Part shown: piece after piece, positions 54,603 to 62,436 of the stretch | Numbering within the stretch: position 1 is the stretch's first letter | How the letters are laid out: each line of letters opens with the position of its first letter | From: Curtobacterium pusillum | GTDB lineage: Bacteria > Actinomycetota > Actinomycetes > Actinomycetales > Microbacteriaceae | NCBI RefSeq assembly: GCF_007673235.1 | Contig: NZ_VDZH01000004.1 | Coordinates: 372,001 to 436,000, forward strand | Length of the DNA: 64,000 nucleotides | Direction: 5' to 3' | Translations under genes and position numbers: made by a program | Notes under the pieces: generated by a model | What the model was told of the DNA's origin: nothing | What the model saw: only the letters and a program-made list of their open reading frames with translations | Database searches by the model: none

Positions 54603-55352
54603 ATGAGCCGACGGCGAACGTGGACCGAGATCACGATCGTGCTCATGCTCTCGCTGGGTGGCAGCGCCCTGTACTCGGTGCTCCAGATCATCGACGACCT
54701 GTCCCAGACGACCCCCCTCGGACAGCAGTCCACGGCGCTCAACACGTCGACGACCACGGTGCAGTACGTCGACCTCGCACGGCAGCTGGTCGGCATCGCG
54801 GTCGACCTGGCGCCGGTGGCCCTCGTCTGCTTCCTGCTCTGGAGCACGACGCGCCCGCACCTCGCCCGGCTGGGCATCGACCGGTTCCGCGCACGCCCCG
54901 ACCTCGGTGGCGCGGCGCTCATCGCCCTGTGCATCGGCATCCCGGGGCTGGCGCTGTACTTCACGGGCCGCGCACTCGGCTTCACCGTGAACGTGAACCC
55001 CGCGGCGCTCGACTCGTACTGGTGGACGATCCCCGTCCTGCTGCTGTCCGCGATCCGCTCCGGCCTGCAGGAGGAAGTGATCGTCGTCGGGTACCTGTAC
55101 GAGCGCCTCGGGGGCCTCGGGTGGGGCCGCTGGCAGATCATCCTGTCGACCGCCGTCCTGCGGGGCAGCTACCACCTGTACCAGGGCTTCGGCGCCTTCG
55201 TCGGCAACGCCGTGATGGGCGTCGTGTTCGGCTGGATCTACACGAAGTGGGGCCGGCTCCTCCCGCTCGTGATCACGCACTGCCTGCTCGACGCCGCGGT
55301 GTTCGTCGGGTACCCGTGGGTCGCGCACGCGTTCCCGCAGCTCTTCCGCTGA
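54603..55352 (+). CDS. CPBP family intramembrane glutamic endopeptidase
   Basis: 249 residues from ATG 54603, with AGGAG nine bases upstream. Six to seven hydrophobic helices. The Abi/CPBP motifs are GLQEEVIVVGYLYERLG (catalytic Glu-Glu), RGSYHLYQGFGAF with His, and VITHCLLDAAVF. The usual EExxxR has Val at the Arg position, a variant I believe is common in actinobacterial members. Such proteases process membrane proteins or prenylated peptides; the target is unknown. Divergent from typA. Confidence 0.83.
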   Translation: MSRRRTWTEITIVLMLSLGGSALYSVLQIIDDLSQTTPLGQQSTALNTSTTTVQYVDLARQLVGIAVDLAPVALVCFLLWSTTRPHLARLGIDRFRARPDLGGAALIALCIGIPGLALYFTGRALGFTVNVNPAALDSYWWTIPVLLLSAIRSGLQEEVIVVGYLYERLGGLGWGRWQIILSTAVLRGSYHLYQGFGAFVGNAVMGVVFGWIYTKWGRLLPLVITHCLLDAAVFVGYPWVAHAFPQLFR

Positions 55353-55407
55353 CCGGACCCACAGAGAACCCACAGCGCGGCGCGGCGACGCACCGATCCC
55401 GCGGCCC

Positions 55408-55413
55408 TAGCGT
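55408..55413 (+). promoter_or_regulatory. Leaderless -10 element of the peroxiredoxin gene
   Basis: TAGCGT six bases before ATG 55420. Confidence 0.55.
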
Positions 55414-55419
55414 GAGCAC

Positions 55420-55899
55420 ATGAGCATCCCCGAGATCGGCGATCCTGCGCCGGGCTTCACCCTGCCCGGCATGATCGTCCGCGACGGGACACGCCTCGAC
55501 GACGAGTACTCGCTGTCCGCCGAGATCGGCCGGACGATCGTCCTCGCCTTCTACCCCGGCGACGCCTCCCCCGTCTGCACCGCCCAGCTCTGCAGCTACC
55601 AGGAGGAGCTCGACGACTTCGGCGACCTCGGGGCCGTCGTGTGGGGCGTCAGCCCGCAGGCGCTCGACTCCCACGAGGACTTCGCCCGCGGCTCCTCGCT
55701 CACCTTCCCGCTGCTCAGTGACACCTCGGGCGACGTCATCCGCGCCTACGGCGTGCAGGCGCCGGGCATCGGGCTCCGCCGTTCGGTGTTCGTCATCGGC
55801 CCCGACGGCGTGGTCCGCTGGCGGCACGTCGGACTCGTCGGACTGCGCTTCCCGAAGGCCGAGACGATCCGGGCGCAGATCGAGCTCCTGGTCGCCTGA
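55420..55899 (+). CDS. Peroxiredoxin (BCP/AhpC-TSA type)
   Basis: 159 residues with a thioredoxin-like fold. The peroxidatic cysteine is Cys53 in FYPGDASPVCTAQLC, with the second cysteine Cys58 five residues later, the pattern of atypical two-Cys BCP enzymes. It reduces peroxides in the cytosol using thioredoxin or mycothiol-linked donors. RRSVFVIGPDGVVRWRHVG is the usual C-terminal strand pair. Confidence 0.9.
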   Translation: MSIPEIGDPAPGFTLPGMIVRDGTRLDDEYSLSAEIGRTIVLAFYPGDASPVCTAQLCSYQEELDDFGDLGAVVWGVSPQALDSHEDFARGSSLTFPLLSDTSGDVIRAYGVQAPGIGLRRSVFVIGPDGVVRWRHVGLVGLRFPKAETIRAQIELLVA

Positions 55900-56087
55900 G
55901 CGCACCCTCGATGCGCGTGCATTCAGTTCCCGCACGATCAGCGTGTCGATTTCCGGAAATAAGTCCAGTGGGGTATTGACACCCGAACTGGGGGCCGAGG
56001 AACATTGTCCGCACGAGAGGTCCACACAGGATCTGCCTCCCCGGAGAATCGGGTCGTCCGGAGATACGCGCCGGTGTGTCACACCCG

Positions 56088-56109
56088 CTCCCCGGACGTC
56101 TCCGGGGAG
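56088..56109 (+). terminator. Hairpin in the gap after the peroxiredoxin gene
   Basis: A perfect 9-bp stem CTCCCCGGA/TCCGGGGAG with CGTC loop. The 244-base gap 55900-56143 is less GC-rich than its surroundings and also holds a GGTGTG-T-CACACC palindrome (56073-56085) and a TTGACA hexamer near 55976, but I cannot assign a promoter with confidence. Confidence 0.5.
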
Positions 56110-56130
56110 GCATCTCGTCACTGCGTCTCG

Positions 56131-56136
56131 TACGCT
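56131..56136 (+). promoter_or_regulatory. Leaderless -10 element of the first PH-like gene
   Basis: TACGCT seven bases before GTG 56144. Confidence 0.55.
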
Positions 56137-56143
56137 CGTCGGC

Positions 56144-56692
56144 GTGACCACGATCCTCGCCCCCGGCATGCGCACGCTCGCCGTCGTCCTCTGGGTCGCC
56201 GCCGTCGCCCTCGTCCCGCTCGCGCTCATCACCGGTGACACCCCCTGGCTCGCGCCCGTCCCGAGCCTGTTCATCGCCTTCGTCGCCTGGGCGGTGCTGT
56301 GGCGGCCCCGGTACGAGCTCACGTCGGAGCACCTCCGCATCGTCGACGTCCGGCGCACGAGCACGTACGCCTGGCGGCGCGTCACCGAGGTCCGCACCAA
56401 GTACGGCATCGAGGTCGTCTCGAGCGAGGGCGTCCGTCGCACCTGGCTCGCGACCCGCAGGTCGGCACGGCTCAGCGCCGTGGTCGACGGACGGCCTGGA
56501 GGCGCGGATCACCTCGACGTCGACGCTGCGGCCGAGCGCATGCGGGCCTTCGTGCCCGCCCCGCCGGCGCAGAACGGCCGACCTCCGGCGACGGTGACGG
56601 CTGCGCCGATCACCCACCGCGCGCACGGATGGACCGTCGTCGGGCTGATCGTCCTCGGCGTCGTCGCGACCATGGCGGCCGCGCAGCTCTGA
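56144..56692 (+). CDS. Membrane protein with a bacterial PH-like domain
   Basis: 182 residues from GTG 56144. Two N-terminal helices (LAVVLWVAAVALVPLALI and VPSLFIAFVAWAVLW) precede a PH-like beta domain (PRYELTSEHLRIVDVRRTSTYAWRRVTEVRTKYG) and a C-terminal helix (GWTVVGLIVLGVVATMAAA). The protein at 58969-59598 is a paralogue with the same plan. One copy of CTGGAGGCGCGG lies inside this gene (56496-56507). Function unknown. Confidence 0.75.
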   Translation: MTTILAPGMRTLAVVLWVAAVALVPLALITGDTPWLAPVPSLFIAFVAWAVLWRPRYELTSEHLRIVDVRRTSTYAWRRVTEVRTKYGIEVVSSEGVRRTWLATRRSARLSAVVDGRPGGADHLDVDAAAERMRAFVPAPPAQNGRPPATVTAAPITHRAHGWTVVGLIVLGVVATMAAAQL

Positions 56693-56738
56693 CTGCAGCC
56701 GCTGGGCGCTGGCTGCTGGTTGCTGGCGCCTGTGGGCT

Positions 56739-57001
56739 GTTCCGCTCGTAGGCTGCCGTTCCGCGCGTAGGAAGCTGTTCCGCTCGTAGGGGGCCGTTCC
56801 TTCCTGCTCCCAACGCGCGAACCCGCTTCCTCCTGCACCCGTCATGGGACAGAACGTGCATGGCAGGGCCGCACCGCGCCTCCAGGCCGATGCTCGCGGG
56901 CCGACCCGCTCATAGGAAGCCGTTCCGCTCGTAGGAGGCCGTTCCTTCCTGCTCCCAACGCGCGAAACCGCTTCCCACTGCACCCGTCATGGGACAGAAC
57001 G
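56739..57001. repeat. GCGTAGGA-family repeat block: 19-bp tandem units and an 89-bp direct repeat
   Basis: Three 19-bp units of the type GTTCCGCTCGTAGGCTGCC lie at 56739-56795. An 89-bp direct repeat occurs at 56768-56856 and 56913-57001 (constant 145-base offset, no indels, a few substitutions). Between the copies is a single CCGCGCCTCCAG site (56874-56885). The whole gap 56693-57067 is non-coding as far as I can tell, and it ends in the ABC-transporter terminator. Confidence 0.85.
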
Positions 57002-57014
57002 GACGCAGGAAACA

Positions 57015-57050
57015 CGACATCCCCGACGTCGTGGGACGTCGGGGATGTCG
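57015..57050 (-). terminator. Terminator of the oligopeptide ATPase gene
   Basis: A perfect 16-bp stem (57015-57030 with 57035-57050) with a 4-base loop, followed on the minus strand by TGTTTCC, 18 bases past the stop. Confidence 0.85.
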
Positions 57051-57067
57051 TTCGGTGTCGGCGGCGG

Positions 57068-58852
57068 CTACTCGTCCGAGCCCGCGGCGAGGATCTGCCG
57101 GCGCAGCTCCCGACGCTCGCGCTGGACGTCCGGGTCCGGCAGGGGCACCGCGGCGATGAGTCGCTGCGTGTACGGGTCCTGCGGGTCGCGGAGGATCTGG
57201 TCGCGCGTGCCGACCTCGGCGAGGTGACCGTGGTGGAGCACCGCGATCCGGTCGGCGAGGACGTCGATGACCGCGAGGTCGTGCGTCACGAACAGGCAGG
57301 CGAAGGCGAACTCACGCTGCAGGTCCTTGAGCAGCTCGAGGACGGTGGCCTGCACCGACACGTCGAGCGCCGACGTCGGCTCGTCCGCGATGAGCAGCTT
57401 CGGGCGCAGGGCCAGCGCACGGGCGATGCCGATGCGCTGCTTCTGCCCACCGGAGAGCTCGTGCGGGAACCGCGTGGAGTACGCGGTGGGGAGACGGACC
57501 GCCTCGAGCAGGTTCTCGACCTCGCGCTCGAGCTCGCGACCCTTCATGCCCTTGCCGAGCAGCAGCGGCTCACCGATGGACTGCCCGATCGTCATGCGCG
57601 GGTTGAGCGACGACGACGGGTCCTGGAAGACGATGCCGGCGTTCTGGTGCACCTGGCGGACGAGCGAACGGGTCGGCTTCGAGAGGTCGACACCGGTGAC
57701 CTCGAGGCCGCCCGAGGTGATGGGCAGGAGGCCGATCGCCGCGCGGCCGAGGGTCGACTTGCCGGAACCCGACTCGCCCACCAGGCCCACGACCTCGCCC
57801 TCGTGCACCGTCAGGTCGACGCCGTCGATGGCACGGAAGGCCTTGACCCGCCCGCGACCCGGGTACTCGATGACGACGTCCTTGAATTCGAGCACCGCCG
57901 GGCCGAGTGTCTGGACGACGTCGGTGTGGAGCAGGGTCTCCCCCACCTGGACCGAGGTGTCCTGGTTCTCCTGCTCGACGACGGACTCGAGGGTCTCGGT
58001 GAGGTCGATGACGACGTCGCCCGCCTGGCCGAGCCGGGGCACGGCGTCGAGCAGCGTCTGCGTGTACTCGTGCTGCGGGGCGGCGAAGACGTCGCGCACG
58101 CTGCCGGTCTCGACGGCCACACCCTGCTTCATGACCACGATGCGGTCGGCGAGGTCCGCGACGACGCCCATGTCGTGGGTGATGAGCAGCACCGCGCTGC
58201 CGAGCTTGCCGGCGAGGTCGCGGATGAGGTCGAGGATCTCGGCCTGCACGGTGACGTCGAGGGCCGTCGTGGGCTCGTCGGCGATGAGGAGCTTCGGGTC
58301 GCAGGAGATCGACTGCGCGATCATGGCACGCTGCCGCTGACCGCCCGAGAGCTGGTGCGGGTACGAGTCGAAGGCCTTCTGCGGGTCGGGCATCTCCACC
58401 AGGGTGAGCAGCTCGATCGCGCGGGTCTTCGCCTCGCTCGGCGAGATGCCGTAGTGGATGCGGAGCGTCTCGACGATCTGCGACCCGACGGTGAAGACCG
58501 GGTTGAGGGCCGTCATCGGCTCCTGGAAGATCACCGCGATCTCCTTGCCGCGGTACTCGCGCAGCTGCGCCGACCGGAGGCCGAGGAGCTCGGTGCCGTT
58601 GAACTCGATCGACCCGTTCACGCGGGCGTTCCGTGGCAGGAGGCCGAGGATCGACATCGAGCTCACGGACTTGCCGGAGCCGGACTCGCCCACGAGCGCG
58701 AGGACCTCACCGGAGCGGATCTCGTAGGAGAGCTTCTTGACGGCGGGGGTCCAGACGTCGTCGACCGCGAAGTCGACGTCGAGCCCGGAGACCTTGACGA
58801 CGGGGGTGCTGGTGGCGGCCGGGGTGGTGGCCGCGGAGGCGGGCGTGCTCAA
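57068..58852 (-). CDS. Fused oligopeptide/dipeptide ABC transporter ATPase (DppD-DppF type)
   Basis: 594 residues from TTG 58852. Two complete nucleotide-binding domains: Walker A GESGSGKSVSS (about 54-64) and GESGSGKSTLG (about 355-365), signatures LSGGQRQRAMIAQ and LSGGQKQRIGIAR, and Walker B DEPTTALDV/DEPTSALDV. Each half ends with the peptide-transporter extension. It powers import by the two permeases and binding protein encoded upstream. A PH-like gene on the other strand separates it from the permease genes. Confidence 0.92.
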   Translation of the reverse strand: MSTPASAATTPAATSTPVVKVSGLDVDFAVDDVWTPAVKKLSYEIRSGEVLALVGESGSGKSVSSMSILGLLPRNARVNGSIEFNGTELLGLRSAQLREYRGKEIAVIFQEPMTALNPVFTVGSQIVETLRIHYGISPSEAKTRAIELLTLVEMPDPQKAFDSYPHQLSGGQRQRAMIAQSISCDPKLLIADEPTTALDVTVQAEILDLIRDLAGKLGSAVLLITHDMGVVADLADRIVVMKQGVAVETGSVRDVFAAPQHEYTQTLLDAVPRLGQAGDVVIDLTETLESVVEQENQDTSVQVGETLLHTDVVQTLGPAVLEFKDVVIEYPGRGRVKAFRAIDGVDLTVHEGEVVGLVGESGSGKSTLGRAAIGLLPITSGGLEVTGVDLSKPTRSLVRQVHQNAGIVFQDPSSSLNPRMTIGQSIGEPLLLGKGMKGRELEREVENLLEAVRLPTAYSTRFPHELSGGQKQRIGIARALALRPKLLIADEPTSALDVSVQATVLELLKDLQREFAFACLFVTHDLAVIDVLADRIAVLHHGHLAEVGTRDQILRDPQDPYTQRLIAAVPLPDPDVQRERRELRRQILAAGSDE

Positions 58853-58968
58853 CGACGTCCGGTCCTTTCCCGGCCGCTCGTGGCGACCGCGTGGGTGGTG
58901 ATGGTGGAGCGCTGGCGTCGGGGCTGCAGGCGTGCGGAGCGACGGCTCCGACCTGCGACGATGGAGGC

Positions 58969-59598
58969 ATGCCTGCCACCCCGACGACGCGCGATGTGTT
59001 CGTGTCCCAGTTCAACCGCGGACTCGCGATCGCCCTGTGGCTGATCGTGGCCCTGCTCTTCGTCACGACGGTGCTGAACGACACGACCTGGCAGGACCGT
59101 GTCCTCGCCCTCGTGCCGACGGCCTTCGGCGTCCTGCTCGGCTGGGTGGCGCTCTGGCGTCCGCGACTGACGGTCGGCGACGACGGCATCGAGGTCGTCA
59201 ACGTCTTCCACACGGTGCGGGTGCCCTGGGCGGCGCTCGTGCACGTCGACACGCGCTTCGCCCTGACGCTCGTCACGCCGAACCGCAAGGTCGCCGTCTG
59301 GGCGGCCCCGGCCCCCGGTCGAGCCGGCGTCGCCCTGGCCCGCCGGCAGAACCAGCGTCACGGCAACGTCGTGCCCGACACCGGGGACGGCAACCGCCGC
59401 GCGGGCGACCTGCTGTCCACGGCGTCCGGCGACGCGGCGTACCTGATCCGCCACCGCTGGGACGACCTGCGCGAGCGCGGCGCCATCGAACTCGGCACGG
59501 CGGACACCGTGCGCGTGCCGGTCACGCTGCACTGGGCGTCGATCGCGCTGCTCGCGGCGACCGCCGTCGGTGGCTGGTTCGCCATCGCGGCTCGCTAG
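58969..59598 (+). CDS. Membrane protein with a bacterial PH-like domain (paralogue)
   Basis: 209 residues from ATG 58969, with GGAGG directly upstream. Two helices (GLAIALWLIVALLFVTTVL and LVPTAFGVLLGWVALW), a PH-like region (PRLTVGDDGIEVVNVFHTVRVPWAALVHVDTRFALTL split by short turns) and a C-terminal helix. It matches the plan and several motifs (WVALWRPRL vs WAVLWRPRY) of the protein at 56144-56692. It lies in the middle of the peptide-transporter locus on the opposite strand. Confidence 0.75.
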   Translation: MPATPTTRDVFVSQFNRGLAIALWLIVALLFVTTVLNDTTWQDRVLALVPTAFGVLLGWVALWRPRLTVGDDGIEVVNVFHTVRVPWAALVHVDTRFALTLVTPNRKVAVWAAPAPGRAGVALARRQNQRHGNVVPDTGDGNRRAGDLLSTASGDAAYLIRHRWDDLRERGAIELGTADTVRVPVTLHWASIALLAATAVGGWFAIAAR

Positions 59599-59612
59599 GA
59601 CCCGGGGGGACG

Positions 59613-60629
59613 TCACGCGCTGATCATCTCCGAACCGGAGGTGTTCTCCGGCTCGCGCGTCTTGCGGAGGCTGAACCGCTTCGAGCGCGGGTCGAACGCG
59701 TCGCGCAGGCCGTCACCGATGAAGTTCACGCAGAGCGCGAGCAGCACGATGAACGATGCAGGCCACCAGAACAGGTACGGACGCGTCTGGAACGCCGACT
59801 GGTTCTGGCTGATGAGCAGACCGAGCGACGAGTCCGGCGCCTTGATGCCGTAGCCGAGGTAGCTCAGGGCCGTCTCGAGCAGGATCGCGGAGGCGATGAG
59901 CAGCGTCGCGGAGACGATGATCACGCCGATCGCGTTCGGCAGGATGTGCCGGAAGATGATCCGGCCGTCCGAGGCACCGGCGACCCGGGCCGCCTCGACG
60001 AACTCACGCTCGCGGAGCGACAGGAACTCGGCACGCACCAGACGGGCGATGACCATCCAGGAAACAAGGCCGAGCAGGAGCGCCAGCCCCCACGCGCCGA
60101 GACCGTTGGCCGTCTTGCCGACCACGGCACCGATCACGATCGCCGGGATGACGATGAAGATGTCGGTGATGCGCATGAGCACGGCGTCGACGGTGCCGCG
60201 GAAGTAGCCCGCGATGGCGCCGACGACGACACCGATGATCGTCGCGAAGACGCCGATCACGATCATCACGAGCACCGAGTTCTGGATGCCGCGCATCGTC
60301 AGGGCGAAGTAGTCCTTGCCGATGCGGTCCTGCCCGAACGGGTGGTCCGAGGTCGGGGCGCCGCCGTTCTGCAGGTCCTCGAGCGCCTTGTACGAGTAGT
60401 GCCACCAGCCCGGGATCGGACCGAGGCCGACCGCCGAGACGGCGAAGACCAGCACGAGGACGTAGACGATCAGCGCGATGACCGCGAGGCGGTTGGCGAG
60501 GAAGCGACGGAGGATGATCCGTCCCTGGCTCTCGCCGAGCTGCTTCTCGTGGGAGTCCGGGGTGTTCCCGACGCCCGTGCCGTCGCCGATGTTGGGTTCG
60601 AGCGGTGCGCCGCCCTGGATGGTGCTCAT
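59613..60629 (-). CDS. Oligopeptide/dipeptide ABC transporter permease (DppC type)
   Basis: 338 residues from ATG 60629, chosen for its AGGAGGG site nine bases upstream; a GTG at 60686 would overlap the upstream permease. One N-terminal helix (LAVIALIVYVLVLVFAVSAV), a periplasmic domain, then five helices with the EAA loop FVEAARVAGASDGRIIFRHILPN. The end SRFSLRKTREPENTSG... is cytosolic. It pairs with the DppB-type permease. Confidence 0.9.
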   Translation of the reverse strand: MSTIQGGAPLEPNIGDGTGVGNTPDSHEKQLGESQGRIILRRFLANRLAVIALIVYVLVLVFAVSAVGLGPIPGWWHYSYKALEDLQNGGAPTSDHPFGQDRIGKDYFALTMRGIQNSVLVMIVIGVFATIIGVVVGAIAGYFRGTVDAVLMRITDIFIVIPAIVIGAVVGKTANGLGAWGLALLLGLVSWMVIARLVRAEFLSLREREFVEAARVAGASDGRIIFRHILPNAIGVIIVSATLLIASAILLETALSYLGYGIKAPDSSLGLLISQNQSAFQTRPYLFWWPASFIVLLALCVNFIGDGLRDAFDPRSKRFSLRKTREPENTSGSEMISA

Positions 60630-60675
60630 CGGGTTCCCTCCTGGGAGTGCAGGGTCGTCGGTCCCGTCGTCGCGG

Positions 60676-62199
60676 TCATCGGACACGCACCCGCGGGTCG
60701 AGGGCCGAGTAGGCGAGGTCGGCGAGGAAGTTGAACGCGATCGCGGTGATCGCGATGACGAGGAAGTACCCCATCACCGGGTTCACGTCCGTGATCGACA
60801 ACCCGCTGTTGAACAGGCTGCCCATGCCGGAGATGGCGAAGACGCGCTCGGTGATGATCGCGCCACCGAGCAGCGCGCCGATGTCGGTCGCCACGAGGGT
60901 CGCGATCGGGATCAGCATGTTGCGGAGCGCGTGGCGCACGATGACGGTGCGCTCCGGCAGGCCCTTCGCACGGGCGGTGCGCACGTAGTCCTGGTCGAGG
61001 ACCTCGAGCATGCCCGAGCGGGAGTACCGCGTGTAGCTCGCGAAGCTGATGAGCAGGAGCGAGATCGTCGGCAGCAGCAGGTGCGTGTAGGTGTCGATCC
61101 CGTTGATCCAGAAGTCACCGGTCAGCCCGGGCGTCTGCGAACCGACGGTCGCGATCGGACGGGACACGTAGTTCTGCGTGTAGTCGATCCACGAGCGCAT
61201 GAAGCGGTCGAGCAGGATGACGCCGGCGCTCAGGAACGCGGTCAGTGCACCGATGCGCATCATCAGGCCGCGGTCGTGGCCGCCGACGAACCAGCCGGAC
61301 GCCAGCCCGACCAGGACGGTGACCACCGCGAGGATGAAGATCGTCGCCCCGGACGAGACGTTGAGCAGCCCCTGCAGCGCGAAGTAGCAGACGATCGCGA
61401 CGAGCACGTTGATGCCCGCGACGAGCCATGCCCGACGGTTCTTCGTGCCGGCGAGCAGCGCGACCATGGCCAGGCCGATACCGGCGCTGAACAGGATCAC
61501 GAAGACCGGACCGAGCGACGGGTTGGTGAACCACCCGGTCGCCTGCATGAGCAGCAGCATGCCCGCGGTCACGACGGCGCTGATCGCACCGACCACGAGC
61601 CGACGCTTGAGGATGCCCCCGACGACGAGCTGGATGACCAGGCCGACGACTATCGCGATGACCACGAGGTTGACCGGTGGGATCTTCGGGTCGACGAGGA
61701 AGTTGTTGTAGTCGAGCGCGATGAACGACTTCAGCAGCACGGCCATCAGGAAGGACGGCAGCGAGTACAGGAAGAAGCTGACCAGCGTGATCGAGTAGTC
61801 GAAGCCCGAGTAGACGCGGAGGGCGGTGACGACGCCGAGGCCGATGCCGAAGATGATCGCCAGGATGAACGAGAACGTCACCAGCTGGATCGTCGAACCG
61901 ACGGCCTGCGGGAGGAGCTCGGCGACCGGCTGGTTGTTGAACGTCGTGCCGAGGTCGCACTGACCGATGACGCACTTGCCGACGCCGGTGATCCAGAGGC
62001 CCCAGCGGAGCGGCGGGATGACGTCGAGGTGCTGCGCCGCGGTCCGTGCAGCGATGAGCTGGTCACGGTTCGGCGAGTTGCTGCTCTGGAGGTCCTGCAG
62101 GGGGTTTCCCGCGATCGCCGCCAGGTTGTACATGATGAACGATGCAGCGATGAGGATGAGGACCGAGACGAGGATCCGTCTCGCGATGAAACTCACCAT
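60676..62199 (-). CDS. Oligopeptide ABC transporter permease (DppB type) with a membrane insertion
   Basis: 507 residues, against about 310-340 for usual DppB. The N-terminal helix (ILVSVLILIAASFIMYNLAAIAG) and the core (STIQLVTFSFILAIIFGIGLGV, EAA loop YVRTARAKGLPERTVIVRHALRN, C-terminal GYFLVIAITAIAFNFLADLAYSALDPRVR) are intact. Between about residues 180 and 340 there is an added block with five or so hydrophobic helices and no EAA motif. It imports peptides with the DppC-type partner. Confidence 0.87.
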   Translation of the reverse strand: MVSFIARRILVSVLILIAASFIMYNLAAIAGNPLQDLQSSNSPNRDQLIAARTAAQHLDVIPPLRWGLWITGVGKCVIGQCDLGTTFNNQPVAELLPQAVGSTIQLVTFSFILAIIFGIGLGVVTALRVYSGFDYSITLVSFFLYSLPSFLMAVLLKSFIALDYNNFLVDPKIPPVNLVVIAIVVGLVIQLVVGGILKRRLVVGAISAVVTAGMLLLMQATGWFTNPSLGPVFVILFSAGIGLAMVALLAGTKNRRAWLVAGINVLVAIVCYFALQGLLNVSSGATIFILAVVTVLVGLASGWFVGGHDRGLMMRIGALTAFLSAGVILLDRFMRSWIDYTQNYVSRPIATVGSQTPGLTGDFWINGIDTYTHLLLPTISLLLISFASYTRYSRSGMLEVLDQDYVRTARAKGLPERTVIVRHALRNMLIPIATLVATDIGALLGGAIITERVFAISGMGSLFNSGLSITDVNPVMGYFLVIAITAIAFNFLADLAYSALDPRVRVR

Positions 62200-62370
62200 G
62201 GGCGATGGGTGCCTCTCCGGTGTGGTGGATCGTACTGCTGGTCGTCCGATCGGGCGGCCCGAGCAGCAAGAGTACTGGGTCCCGCCACGCGGTCTTCGTC
62301 GACTGCGTGCGGCGGTGGGTGCCGGGGTCTCCGGCGGAGGGTGGGGGCCGGGCAGGGTCCCGGCTCACGG

Positions 62371-62404
62371 GAGGGCGCCGGACTCGTCGAGTCCGGCGCC
62401 CCCT
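62371..62404 (-). terminator. Hairpin between the binding-protein and permease genes
   Basis: A perfect 14-bp palindromic stem (62373-62386 with 62388-62401) directly after the binding-protein gene. Such a structure can lower permease expression relative to the binding protein. The remaining gap 62200-62370 shows no gene. Confidence 0.8.
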
Positions 62405-62436
62405 CGTGTGTGGTGCTGATCAGCGACCGGTCAGGA

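Noticed and set aside
56005..56238. Small gene after the peroxiredoxin
   Set aside because: The 77-residue frame covers a terminator hairpin and the promoter of the next gene and lacks a ribosome site.
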